From a virus: DNA of 44,950 bases. The position numbers and the translations under genes were made by a program. The notes beneath the pieces are model-generated. The model searched no databases. It was not told the DNA's origin and saw only the letters and a program-made list of their open reading frames with translations. Positions 7,508 to 15,211 of this stretch are shown piece after piece (position 1 is the stretch's first letter; the number at the start of each line of letters is the position of its first letter). The DNA is taken from IMG/VR virus record IMGVR_UViG_3300045283_000039, positions 1 through 44,950 of that record, one strand, 5' to 3'.

Positions 7508-8076
7508 ATACAACCTAAGATCGGGTCGCAAGTTTGTCCTGCATGGCAGCATTGTTCAAATGGATTGCAGCAGAATTGACCCGCGCCAGTGTCGCAGCAT
7601 GTTCCATTGCAGCATTCGTGGTCGCTCGCACAACAGAAGTCTCCGAATTCGTATGGACAACATTTGGGATTTGGCGAAGCAAAAGGATCACAACACAATC
7701 CGCCGCAGCAAATGCTAAACGCGGACGACGGACAACTGCTGGCGCATTCGCTAAATGATCCCCACGAGCCACTAAGAAAATCACAGACCGTTTGAGTGGT
7801 TCCGTCAATACAGCCATTTGGACAAAAAGGCGAGCACGCAGGATCAAAAAGACAACACGCACCCAAGTCTCCGCCACCGCATGGATTAGGACTGCACGTT
7901 GGGGCTGATGGAAAACACACTCCGCCATCACTTATGCAATCATCACAGGTAGTACGAGTTTCACAGGATGTTCCAAAACAACAACCGACACCGCCGCAGC
8001 AACAGTCAGGATCAACAGCAAGTTTTCCATCAGGGCCTAGCAACAATGTTCCGCCAGCGCCAAGTTGCAGTAGCAT
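7504..8076 (-). CDS. Extremely cysteine-rich tail protein (37 Cys in 190 aa)
   Basis: After a short N-terminus (MLLQLGAGGTLLLGPDGKLA), cysteines rise to about 20% of residues, many as CC pairs: DCCCGGVGCCFG, CCGGLCCDP, KCCPYEF, DFCCASDHECC, GTCCDTG, QCCHAGQTC. The spaced CC pattern in the last 75 residues recalls granulin-type or other knottin-like disulfide stacks. No signal peptide is present, so the cysteines must either oxidise after release or bind metal. It lies between tail-tip genes and is likely surface-exposed on the virion. The open frame and position support it as real. Its function is unknown. Confidence 0.8.
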   Translation of the reverse strand: MLLQLGAGGTLLLGPDGKLAVDPDCCCGGVGCCFGTSCETRTTCDDCISDGGVCFPSAPTCSPNPCGGGDLGACCLFDPACSPFCPNGCIDGTTQTVCDFLSGSWGSFSECASSCPSSAFSICCGGLCCDPFASPNPKCCPYEFGDFCCASDHECCNGTCCDTGAGQFCCNPFEQCCHAGQTCDPILGCI

Positions 8077-8078
8077 AG

Positions 8079-8405
8079 CTATGGACAGCTTTCAGTCTGC
8101 GGCACGACATTCGCAATACCCGCTCCCCCGGATGTCACTTTTAACAGAGTGCCGTCAAAATGCAGTTTGGTTATATTAACTAGTGTGGTTGTGCCGTCTG
8201 TTACTGTGATCTTACCAAAAGCGCTGCCGCTATTGCCATCTTCCCCAAGATTAACATCATAAGTAGTGCCTTCCCCTTGACGCTCACTAAGAAGTATATC
8301 CTTACCTTGTAATCCGCGAATAGTAAGGATGAATTGGGCTTGTTGTTGTAAGAACAATTTGACTGCCTTCCAAGTAAATTTTTGTGGTAGCTCTGGAAAC
8401 TCCAT
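8079..8405 (-). CDS. Tail tip hypothetical protein
   Basis: This 108-aa protein has a helical N-terminus (FTWKAVKLFLQQQAQFILTI) and a beta-rich C-terminal half (AFGKITVTDGTTTLVNITKL, GGAGIANVV). It is 1-2 bp from its neighbours and co-directional with them. The gene order, after the tape measure and a 292-aa tail gene, suggests a minor tail structural role. No family recognised. Confidence 0.6.
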   Translation of the reverse strand: MEFPELPQKFTWKAVKLFLQQQAQFILTIRGLQGKDILLSERQGEGTTYDVNLGEDGNSGSAFGKITVTDGTTTLVNITKLHFDGTLLKVTSGGAGIANVVPQTESCP

Positions 8406-8406
8406 G

Positions 8407-9285
8407 CTATGATCCCGCGAATCGCTGAATCAGCGCTAATTGAATGCGTTGTGTGTTCCGGTAGTAACCATTGTTAGCGCCGGGCGTTGACTCTGGCACT
8501 AATTCATCTGATTCAATACTGGATTCAAACAACGGATGAAAGTATGCGAATATGAGTAGCAACCCGTATCTAGGATCGGTTGTTATTGGCAACCCTGTAA
8601 ATGGCTGCACTGAATTGATAGACAATGTTTGAACATCAATGTTTGAGATTATTATTCGTATGGCGAGCGAGAACACGATAGTCGCAAATGGATTAACTGT
8701 GTCCACTGTGTTACCGCCAGTAGATAAAAGAAGCGCCCGGTTAAAGCCGCCGATAAGAATAACACCGTCGCCAGCGCTCACCCCCGATAACCCTGTAACA
8801 ATATTGGTTCCGCCAGTGAATGTATAAGGCCCACCTGATAACACTTGATACCCGTCCAGTATACTAGGAACTGGCTGTGGACTATCTTTAGCTATGCGCG
8901 TAATCCATGTAAAAACAAATACGGGAACGCGAGCCGTGAACCATACGGCCCCACCTAATAGTGACACATCTTTAGAAATCTGCCCTGAAGTTATAGCCGT
9001 CCCGGGCCTATGTTTAACAGGTGGTAATGTGCCGCCTTTCTTACCAATATAAGTTAGTCTTACGGTTGGAAACTGCGGATGATGGTCGCTGTCCCAACTC
9101 GCCAGAAACATATTACTATCTATGTCGCTCACTGCCCATAACACCAAAGATGCAATATAAGCCGCTTCGTTTGCTACGCTGCCCCGCATTGGCACTATCA
9201 ACCGATCTAGCTCCCATCCGTTAGGATACCAAGCTACCGGGCCGGTTGGCTCAAAATCGTGATTGCCTATGTTAATGATTGCCAT
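8407..9285 (-). CDS. Minor tail protein (distal tail-like position)
   Basis: This 292-aa beta-rich protein directly follows the tape measure gene, the usual position of distal tail or tail-tip components in siphoviruses. Visible features are an aromatic N-terminal part (VAWYPNGWELDRLIVPMRGS) and glycine-rich turns (GGPYTFTGGTNIVTG). I cannot match it to a named family, and the role is inferred from synteny only. Confidence 0.65.
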   Translation of the reverse strand: MAIINIGNHDFEPTGPVAWYPNGWELDRLIVPMRGSVANEAAYIASLVLWAVSDIDSNMFLASWDSDHHPQFPTVRLTYIGKKGGTLPPVKHRPGTAITSGQISKDVSLLGGAVWFTARVPVFVFTWITRIAKDSPQPVPSILDGYQVLSGGPYTFTGGTNIVTGLSGVSAGDGVILIGGFNRALLLSTGGNTVDTVNPFATIVFSLAIRIIISNIDVQTLSINSVQPFTGLPITTDPRYGLLLIFAYFHPLFESSIESDELVPESTPGANNGYYRNTQRIQLALIQRFAGS

Positions 9286-9287
9286 TG

Positions 9288-11129
9288 TTATGCTCCAAAT
9301 ACCCTATCAAACAAGGTAGTCATACCTGACATTGTTAAAGGATCATTGGGAGTAGGAGTCGGCCCCGGAGAAGGTCTTGCACTAGGCATCGCGGGAACAG
9401 TACTCGCTCCCGCTGGCTCCGGTTGATTTTGTATTTGCTGCCAGCGCTCATCGAAATCTCGTGGATCAACCCAAGGCGCTTTGGACATTTGATGTGCTAG
9501 TCCGTAATCATGTACCTGCGCCTTAGTCGTAAACCTGCTAGTATCATAAGGCTTGCGGTCAATGAAATCGCTTATTGATCGTCCTGCTTCCAGCCCCGGC
9601 CCTTGCGATCCTTCTACTTGCCCTGTTGGATACCATGCCCCGCGCCAATCCGTGCCTGCCCTGCCGCCAGCACCCGGCGCACTCGCTCGGTCGGCTTCCA
9701 TCGCTGCTCTTTGTTTTTCTCTGCGTGCTGCGAGTTCCGAACTACTGGCTCCTACCGGCCCGGCCATTAACTCGTCGAATGGCGTAATTTGCTTATCATC
9801 CTTACTGGCGATTGCAGCCTTAATCCGCCTGAATGGATCGTACTCAGGATTGCGAAATTCCGGGGCTTCAACCATGCCGGAAGCATAACCCAACCGTGAA
9901 GCCGCTCTTTGCGCTGCTTGATATTGGGCTTGTCGTTGTCGTAATTGCTGCGCTGGATCAATTTGTTCCTCTTGAGTGTAATCCTCAAGCTGGCTACCAC
10001 GAGCCTCTGCTACGCCCGCCTGCGCCGTCGCTGCGCCTGCCTGTGCGTGAGTTAGCCTGACTTGCGCTGCTGCCTTCTGTTCTTCGCTTAAATCCTTTGT
10101 TGCCTCTACCTGATCTTGTGCGGCTAATAGTTCATTTTGTGCCGCTGCAACCCTTTCCTTTGCTAAAGCTATCGACAACTGATCGCGTGTTAGACCTTCC
10201 TTGCTAAGATTGGCGATGCGTAATTGTATTTGAGCGTTGCTTTGGTGTAGCTGTGCCTCGCGATCAACGGCATCCTGTGTCTTGGTTACTTTTTCCAGTA
10301 TGTCGCCATGCAATTTATCTTCAGCCCGTTGCCCTGCTAACACCTTGGCCTGTCCGCGCTCATCCGTCTGAGCTATTTGCTCTGACAATATAGCCGCAGT
10401 TTCTTTGTGCCTGATTTCTTCCTGATCTAATTGTGCTTGTCGTTCGCTCACATTAAATCTGTCATGCTCGATTTTAGCGGTTTCGCTTGTTTTATCGGCA
10501 ATCTTACTTATTTCTTCGCGAGCGGACTGAAGCGCTTTCTCTCTATCTTCTGTTAGTCCCGACTTGTATGCTCCGGGTGTTTGTCCATGCAATGCCGCAT
10601 CTCTTAACAAAGCCACTCCCCCGGCTACATTACCAGCTACACTACCACTTGTTGTTGAGTAACCGGCTATCTTGGCATGTAGATCATCGGCCAGCTTGAT
10701 TGATTGTTCGAAATTTGAGCGCATTTTATCTATGCCTTCAAATCCGCCTGCCTTGCTAGATTCTGTTCGCACCGCTCCGATAGCGGTTTCCAGCTTCAAC
10801 GCTTCTTCGTGGGCATCGGCAAATCTCTCTACAATCGTCGTGATCGCGCCGATAACAGCACCCCCGACTATCCCTACTGATAGCGCTCGTCCAAAGGCTG
10901 TAACGCCTTCTACAGCGCCGCGTGCGGAATCCCCTGTAGCTGTTAATCCTTCAGCCAGCGCTGTTATGGCTCTAGCGCCGCGACGTTCGCCTAGTGGCTC
11001 TAAGGCGAATAACTTGGAAAAACCTTGTGCATGTCTTTGGGCGTGCCTAGATAAATCTTCCAACCCCTCTTTAACTGGCTTGCCGTCTAAGCTGGTTGAG
11101 TAATGGATTGTGCCGCCGCGATCAGCCAT
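9288..11129 (-). CDS. Tail tape measure protein
   Basis: This 613-aa protein is largely helical. A hydrophobic segment spans about residues 85-100 (LSVGIVGGAVIGAITTIV), and long Gln/Ala/Glu-rich coiled coils run from about 205 to 410 (EREEISKIADKTSE-type, AKERVAAAQNELLAAQDQVE). A proline-rich tail (RPSPGPTPTPNDP) follows. Helical content, size and place after the frameshifted chaperone pair fit a tape measure. By the family rule of about 1.5 angstrom per residue, the tail would be roughly 90 nm. It overlaps the preceding gene by 8 bp. Confidence 0.85.
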   Translation of the reverse strand: MADRGGTIHYSTSLDGKPVKEGLEDLSRHAQRHAQGFSKLFALEPLGERRGARAITALAEGLTATGDSARGAVEGVTAFGRALSVGIVGGAVIGAITTIVERFADAHEEALKLETAIGAVRTESSKAGGFEGIDKMRSNFEQSIKLADDLHAKIAGYSTTSGSVAGNVAGGVALLRDAALHGQTPGAYKSGLTEDREKALQSAREEISKIADKTSETAKIEHDRFNVSERQAQLDQEEIRHKETAAILSEQIAQTDERGQAKVLAGQRAEDKLHGDILEKVTKTQDAVDREAQLHQSNAQIQLRIANLSKEGLTRDQLSIALAKERVAAAQNELLAAQDQVEATKDLSEEQKAAAQVRLTHAQAGAATAQAGVAEARGSQLEDYTQEEQIDPAQQLRQRQAQYQAAQRAASRLGYASGMVEAPEFRNPEYDPFRRIKAAIASKDDKQITPFDELMAGPVGASSSELAARREKQRAAMEADRASAPGAGGRAGTDWRGAWYPTGQVEGSQGPGLEAGRSISDFIDRKPYDTSRFTTKAQVHDYGLAHQMSKAPWVDPRDFDERWQQIQNQPEPAGASTVPAMPSARPSPGPTPTPNDPLTMSGMTTLFDRVFGA

Positions 11130-11817
11130 CTTGTGTTATCTCGACTCCGGGATATTTTTTGGCGATTGCCTGCAAATCCTTGAACACGCCGTGGCTCAGG
11201 TTTGTAAGATAAAATTGCACGCGCCCGTCTATGGCTCTTTGTAAAGCCTGTGCGCCGCCGATAGCGTTTACGGTTGGTTGGCTGTTATCAAACTCTATTC
11301 CTATCTTGCCGTTCTCGCGAAATGATCTTGCGGTTTCGTCATTAGGGTATGTTTTGCCAGTCCTAGCCACTGCCTTCTTGACATAACTAGGAGCATCCAC
11401 GCTTAACCCAAGCATTTGCCCGATCCTATACCAGCTTTGTTTTGCCAGCCCGCGTGCAGCGATCCTAACCGCAACGTCTCGTGCTCGTGCCGCCTGTATC
11501 GCGCTCCATAACTCATTCGGGTAATTATAGGATAAATTGTAGAGTATCCTTACGCGGCCTGAGAAATCTGCGGACTTCGATTTAATTACCCCGCGATGTT
11601 TCGGCGTGTAAAGTGTTATCGGCTGTAGTGAGAATTTGGCGTTGGCGCTATGACTGCGAATCTTGCCTACGTCCGCTGCATCCGTGTTCTCGATTGCCTT
11701 GCTGAGTATCTTGCCGGTTTCTTCACGCATAACCGTGTCATCCGGCGCGTTCAGCTTCCTAGCCAGTTCTTCGTTTACTTGAACGAAGTTTGTTACATCT
11801 ACGTCAACCCGCATCAT
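11122..11817 (-). CDS. Tail hypothetical protein between chaperone and tape measure
   Basis: This 231-aa, basic, mixed alpha/beta protein may start at 11817 or at the next codon (MM). The ATG overlaps the TGA of the -1 frame tail-chaperone extension (ATGA), so it is translationally coupled to it. A segment such as ITLYTPKHRGVIKSKSADF is beta-like, and RDVAVRIAARGLAKQSWYRI is helical. The position suggests a tail assembly or morphogenesis role. Family unrecognised. Confidence 0.65.
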   Translation of the reverse strand: MMRVDVDVTNFVQVNEELARKLNAPDDTVMREETGKILSKAIENTDAADVGKIRSHSANAKFSLQPITLYTPKHRGVIKSKSADFSGRVRILYNLSYNYPNELWSAIQAARARDVAVRIAARGLAKQSWYRIGQMLGLSVDAPSYVKKAVARTGKTYPNDETARSFRENGKIGIEFDNSQPTVNAIGGAQALQRAIDGRVQFYLTNLSHGVFKDLQAIAKKYPGVEITQDG

Positions 11818-12029
11818 AGGATCGTTTTCGATCCCTTGGATTGATTTAGCTTGAGTGTGGGAATGCGCTTATGAACAAGCAGCCACTCGTTTTGATATTG
11901 GAGCGCTCGCGCGTAAGGCATCCTTGATAGTATGTATGTTTCATCCTTGCCGCTCATTTGATGCACCTTGGCTATTAAGGAAGTCCAGTTACTCGGCCAA
12001 ACTATTTCGTTGTCGCTTTCCTCTCCGTT
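11814..12029 (-). CDS. Tail-assembly chaperone extension, -1 frame (gpT-like part of G-T)
   Basis: This is a 71-codon frame with no early start codon of its own. It is open from within the A9 run of gene 12002-12475 and stops at 11814, overlapping the next ATG. If ribosomes slip -1 on A AAA AAA (12035-12029), K149 of the upstream protein is followed by NGEESDNEIVWPSNW and so on, giving a 220-aa fusion. The extension contains plausible protein sequence (LSRMPYARALQYQNEWLL). Position directly before the tape-measure region matches lambda G/GT. The site and frame are seen; frameshifting itself is inferred. Confidence 0.75.
   Translation of the reverse strand, partial: NGEESDNEIVWPSNWTSLIAKVHQMSGKDETYILSRMPYARALQYQNEWLLVHKRIPTLKLNQSKGSKTIL
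11819..11834. promoter_or_regulatory. Hairpin GGATCG-N4-CGATCC
   Basis: This 6-bp perfect stem with a 4-nt loop lies at the end of the frameshift extension, just before the ATG at 11817. Its layout (ATCG-N4-CGAT) resembles the dispersed palindrome but with different outer bases. It might affect ribosome coupling. Weak evidence. Confidence 0.35.
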
Positions 12030-12475
12030 TTTTTTTCGGTTCCTTCAGGCTCACCGTATGCCGCGAACACTTCATCCATTATCGTGTTAAACACGCGATA
12101 GGCTTCCCGGAAGTTCTTTTGCAGCTTGCTAGCCATCTTGTGCTCTATCGCCCACTTGATAGCGGCTTTGTTAGCCTGAACCGGGTTACGCCTAGCTCCA
12201 TTCACTTCTTCTACATCCTTTAAGCTGCACAACCATACCACTATAACTGTGTCAGCTTCCATTCCGGGATACGTGTTATCCTCGCTTAACTGCTTGGCTT
12301 GTGCCTTGGTGAGCCTGCCGTAACGCAAGCCAATAGCATCAGCAGCCCACATGCGCTCAATCGTGTATGGCTCTAGCTCTAGCCCGTTGAGAGAATGAGC
12401 AGTGCTCTCGATGAATGACTTGGTTGGAGTCATCTCGCTGCCTTCGTCTGTCTCGAATCCTGTTTGTTTCTTCAT
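12002..12475 (-). CDS. Tail assembly chaperone (gpG-like), 0 frame
   Basis: This 157-aa, mostly helical protein (QANKAAIKWAIEHKMASKLQ, REAYRVFNTIMDEVFAAYG) ends in a Lys/Glu-rich tail, EGTEKKTERKATTK. The K148-K149 codons form the slippery heptamer A AAA AAA within an A9 run (12028-12036). Normal termination gives the short form, and a -1 slip gives the G-T-like long form. In lambda and many siphoviruses this pair loads the tape measure and the tail tube protein. Similarity to known chaperones is by layout, not clear sequence. The start overlaps the previous stop. Confidence 0.75.
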   Translation of the reverse strand: MKKQTGFETDEGSEMTPTKSFIESTAHSLNGLELEPYTIERMWAADAIGLRYGRLTKAQAKQLSEDNTYPGMEADTVIVVWLCSLKDVEEVNGARRNPVQANKAAIKWAIEHKMASKLQKNFREAYRVFNTIMDEVFAAYGEPEGTEKKTERKATTK

Positions 12476-13083
12476 ACGCCTAGCGCCTTCCTCGTTTCTT
12501 CGCTGGCGTTCACTGAGATGATCTTCATACCGGGACTTGTTATTGCTATGGCTTCTCGTGGCCCATCCTTTGTCTGTATTACTTCGCGCGAGCGTGTTAC
12601 GCGGCCCGGATTAGGAATGATGTAGCGTGGCACTTGATGCGTCCACAACTCCATAAAGTCCATTCGTTTTTGCAGGATCACACAATACAGCCTTACCTTG
12701 GCTATATCCGGATCAGGCCCATTTACTTTAGCCGCAAGCTCTGACACTAGCTCGTGCAGAAATCCATCCCTACTCTCAAGCTCTGCCACCTGATCGCGGT
12801 ATGCCTTAAGTAACTTACTTAGACGCGGAACACGCTCTAGGATAAATTCGACATGGCCGCGCCTGCCGGTCTTGTGGGCGTGTTTTACCGCTTCCTCAAG
12901 TTCCCAACCCTTATAGTATGGGCTACCTGAGCCATTCATAAACTTGTCCAGAATAGGCTTGGAGTAAAACACCTTGCACGGATACCTGTCATTGTGCCAA
13001 GGAACTCCGGCTAGGTGCAGGGAATACGCGAGAATTGCGTTTGATGTATTAAAGGGCGTGTCGCCCGGCTTTATGTTTTTCAT
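12472..13083 (-). CDS. Probable tail structural protein (hypothetical)
   Basis: This 203-aa protein starts at ATG 13083, which overlaps the HNH gene stop (ATGA). A longer start at 13149 would overlap the HNH C-terminus by about 70 bp. It contains VPWHNDRYPCKVFYSKPILDKF near the N-terminus and a charged helical middle (LSKLLKAYRDQVAELESRD). It lies just before the tail chaperone pair, where a tail tube or terminator gene would be expected, but I do not recognise the sequence. Confidence 0.6.
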   Translation of the reverse strand: MKNIKPGDTPFNTSNAILAYSLHLAGVPWHNDRYPCKVFYSKPILDKFMNGSGSPYYKGWELEEAVKHAHKTGRRGHVEFILERVPRLSKLLKAYRDQVAELESRDGFLHELVSELAAKVNGPDPDIAKVRLYCVILQKRMDFMELWTHQVPRYIIPNPGRVTRSREVIQTKDGPREAIAITSPGMKIISVNASEETRKALGV

Positions 13084-13619
13084 ATACGATTTCCCTTGCT
13101 TGCGTTTTCTCTTTGCCACATTGGTTGAAGATTGGAATAATGAAAGCATTTTTTCTGCTCTGTGGAGTTCCGTAAGTTAAACATGGAGCACGGTAATCGG
13201 TGATCTATTTCCCAACCACCCCTACCGTAGTTACTCCATGACATTCCGGCCTTGAATTGTCTGGATAAATGCTTCTTTAATTGATTGGCGGAACAACCAA
13301 TGAGTTTAATTGTGCTGCTAATCTTAGTGGCGCGCGCCCGCCTAACAGCATGTCTTATGCGCGACCTTAAGCTATCCAGTAATTGGTTTCGCGTGTGTTT
13401 CTTGCGAGTGTTAACCTTATGCCGATTACGCATTGTCCACCAAGCAGCCGATGCTATTTTGGCAAACGGGTAATTAAAATAATTATTCCTGCTTTTATTA
13501 TTCAGGCAAGGCTTGCATCCTGCCCTAAATCCACTCGGCTTGTTTCGATCACGTTGAAAGTGTCTAGCCGTCTCTGGCTTATAGCGCCCGCATGTCGGGC
13601 ATCGTCTTAATTTAATCAT
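13080..13619 (-). CDS. HNH endonuclease (zinc-finger type)
   Basis: Starting at ATG 13619, this 179-aa protein begins MIKLRRCPTCGRYKPETARH with CxxC pairs (C7/C10 and C35/C38). It continues with a very basic stretch (RHKVNTRKKHTRNQLLDSL) and ends in an HNH core: WEIDHRLPCSMFNL, then KCFHYSNLQPMWQRENASKG. The first histidine (DH) and the NLQPMW block are diagnostic. Such free-standing HNH genes in structural modules are often homing endonucleases. An upstream in-frame ATG at 13709 is possible but runs into the preceding membrane gene. Confidence 0.85.
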   Translation of the reverse strand: MIKLRRCPTCGRYKPETARHFQRDRNKPSGFRAGCKPCLNNKSRNNYFNYPFAKIASAAWWTMRNRHKVNTRKKHTRNQLLDSLRSRIRHAVRRARATKISSTIKLIGCSANQLKKHLSRQFKAGMSWSNYGRGGWEIDHRLPCSMFNLRNSTEQKKCFHYSNLQPMWQRENASKGNRI

Positions 13620-13674
13620 GTTAATCGGGTTTTCGGATTTACCCGTTCCGTTTACTTTTAGTTTTCTTACATTT

Positions 13675-13881
13675 TCAAAAACTGAATGTGTAGTACCCCA
13701 AAATTCCAAACAAAATGATTTGGATAATGGCTGCTCCGCGCACTACGTTGTCGTTCTCCCATTTAGGGAACGTGCCAATCGCCCACAAGATCAGTAACAG
13801 CCAGAAGATGATCTTAGGCATAATTGAGCCGCCGCCGTTATGCATCTGCGCGATTTCCTTCAGGTATAAAAACGTATTCAT
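13675..13881 (-). CDS. Small two-helix membrane protein
   Basis: This is 68 aa from ATG 13881, or 48 aa from an internal ATG at 13821. Two hydrophobic helices are clear: PKIIFWLLLILWAIGTF and GAAIIQIILFGILGYYTFSF, with a short polar connection. The start lies 7 bp downstream of a dispersed palindrome copy. A GGCGGC stretch precedes the internal ATG, so the shorter protein may be the real one. It sits in the tail region but is membrane-bound. Role unknown. Confidence 0.55.
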   Translation of the reverse strand: MNTFLYLKEIAQMHNGGGSIMPKIIFWLLLILWAIGTFPKWENDNVVRGAAIIQIILFGILGYYTFSF

Positions 13882-13887
13882 AAATTC

Positions 13888-13903
13888 GTATCGTTAGCGA
13901 TAC
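13888..13903. repeat. Dispersed palindrome copy 3 (intergenic)
   Basis: GTATCG-TTAG-CGATAC fills the 24-bp gap between two genes, two bases after the stop of gene 13906-14376 on the minus strand. Confidence 0.9.
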
Positions 13904-13905
13904 CC

Positions 13906-14376
13906 TTATACAACCAACTGTGGATCGCTGCTGAGCCTCATGTCTAGCTCGCGCCAGCCAGCGCGTGTTTGTGTTTCTGTTGCTTCATCCATTAAGACCG
14001 TGCCAGCGCCGGTGCCGAATGTATCGGTGTCATTAGCGAGCGAGCAGTCTGTGCCAATCGTAAAGTCCAGCACCCCGCCGCCGCCTATAAGCACTTCTCC
14101 CCTGAGCGAGATGTCGCGCGAGAAGTCGTCAGCCATCGCCCTCGCTCGCGGCTCACCTACGTTACTAGGGAGTTTTTCATTGACGGCCAAGTAATACCTG
14201 ACCGCAAAAGATGCGATGTTTACGCCAGTTTCGTCTGTCTCAACGCCGCGCTGTGCTTCGTCCCACGGCGGCCCGCCTACAACAATAATCGCGCCGCAAA
14301 TCCGCTGGCGGCGAATACCAGCACTGCCAAATCCGGTTGGTGATACGAATAACCATTGAAAAAGTTTAGTGAGCAA
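13906..14376 (-). CDS. Hypothetical protein of the neck/tail module
   Basis: This 156-aa protein is glycine-rich and beta-prone in the middle (GEVLIGGGGVLDFTIGTD, FGTGAGTVLMDEATETQ) and starts with a short hydrophobic stretch (MLTKLFQWLFVSPTGFG). It overlaps the preceding coiled-coil gene by 11 bp. The sequence SLANDTDTF here only resembles the repeat-encoded IANDT: the DNA is not the palindrome. Family unrecognised; structural by position. Confidence 0.6.
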   Translation of the reverse strand: MLTKLFQWLFVSPTGFGSAGIRRQRICGAIIVVGGPPWDEAQRGVETDETGVNIASFAVRYYLAVNEKLPSNVGEPRARAMADDFSRDISLRGEVLIGGGGVLDFTIGTDCSLANDTDTFGTGAGTVLMDEATETQTRAGWRELDMRLSSDPQLVV

Positions 14377-14587
14377 GTTTCTGCATTTCTTCGCGGATGT
14401 GGCTGAGTTTTTTTTCTGTTGCTGTTGTCGCCGCCTTTTGATGTTCTTTCGGCCATTTGGTAATTCGATCCAGCTTGGCTATTGCCTGCCGTTCCTTGTG
14501 TTGAAGGTTCTTTAGCTGGCGATCCTTTGGAGCTTCGACTGGCTTTACGTCAGCCTTTTTGTCAGCGGGTTTTGTAGGTTGAGGCAT
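14366..14587 (-). CDS. Lys/Pro-rich coiled-coil protein
   Basis: This 73-aa, highly charged protein has a Pro/Lys-rich N-terminus (MPQPTKPADKKADVKPVEAP) and a helical remainder with heptad-like spacing (LKNLQHKERQAIAKLDRI, TEKKLSHIREEMQKLAH). No membrane segment. It lies between the secreted-type protein and the glycine-rich gene. Function unknown; possibly an assembly protein. Confidence 0.55.
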   Translation of the reverse strand: MPQPTKPADKKADVKPVEAPKDRQLKNLQHKERQAIAKLDRITKWPKEHQKAATTATEKKLSHIREEMQKLAH

Positions 14588-14593
14588 AGGTTT

Positions 14594-15211
14594 CTAGCTA
14601 GAGTTTGGAGTAGGCGTAGGTGTTGACGTAGATACCGGAGTTGGTGTCGGAATATACACGTTTGGCTTCCAAAATGGATTAGATGCAGTTCCTACATTGA
14701 TATAGGTGATTCCTGTGTCCTGAGCAACACAGACCGATCCAACGTTACTGTTGCGTCCGTCTGCTGTTACGCCGGGAGTGAGCGTGGATATAACCAAGTT
14801 AGCGCCTGATCCAGTGAGCGAGTTAGTGGTCGTCATCTGCGCTACGTCCAGCTTGGCGTTCTTGCCTATAAACGTTACCGTGACTGTGCCTATACCAGCC
14901 GCCAATGTTCCGGCTGCTGTATGCACTCCGTCTGAGCCGATGCTAGCGAGCGCCTTTAATGCGCTGTCGATGCTACTTACAAGTGTAGCGCTAGTTGCGC
15001 TCCATGAGATAGGCCCGGTCTGACGATTGTTGAACCTTAGAATAAAACTGCCGCCTGTAATCGTTCCGCTAAACGTAAGTAACTGAACTTCATTTACCCC
15101 GTTGGTTGGCATGGTAGCCGTATTAAATATCCTAGCTGCTGGCGGATTGGGATTACCTGCGAAAGCGACTGCCGATGCCAAGAAGAAAGCAACCAAGCCG
15201 ATTCGTTTCAT
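14594..15211 (-). CDS. Virion-region protein with signal peptide and PT-rich tail
   Basis: From ATG 15211 (ATGA overlap with the previous stop; an ATG 9 bp upstream is the alternative), this is 205 aa. It begins with a clear Sec signal, MKRIGLVAFFLASAVAFAG. The body is a beta-rich domain (EVQLLTFSGTITGGSFILRF; IGTVTVTFIGKNAKLDV), and the end is a PTPTPVSTSTPTPTP tail, like the linker of the tail fibre. It is either an exported phage protein or a structural protein using a retained signal. No family recognised, but the beta domain resembles repeats in fibre or decoration proteins. Confidence 0.65.
   Translation of the reverse strand: MKRIGLVAFFLASAVAFAGNPNPPAARIFNTATMPTNGVNEVQLLTFSGTITGGSFILRFNNRQTGPISWSATSATLVSSIDSALKALASIGSDGVHTAAGTLAAGIGTVTVTFIGKNAKLDVAQMTTTNSLTGSGANLVISTLTPGVTADGRNSNVGSVCVAQDTGITYINVGTASNPFWKPNVYIPTPTPVSTSTPTPTPNSS

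Noticed and set aside
7515-7931. 138-aa frame inside the Cys-rich gene
   Set aside because: Shadow frame; the Cys-rich frame fits neighbouring starts and stops.
9767-10000. 77-aa frame inside the tape measure gene
   Set aside because: Shadow of the tape measure frame with no features of its own.
13990-14050. SLANDT in gene 13906-14376 as another palindrome copy
   Set aside because: The DNA there (GTATCGGTGTCATTAGCG) is not the palindrome; the likeness is only at peptide level.
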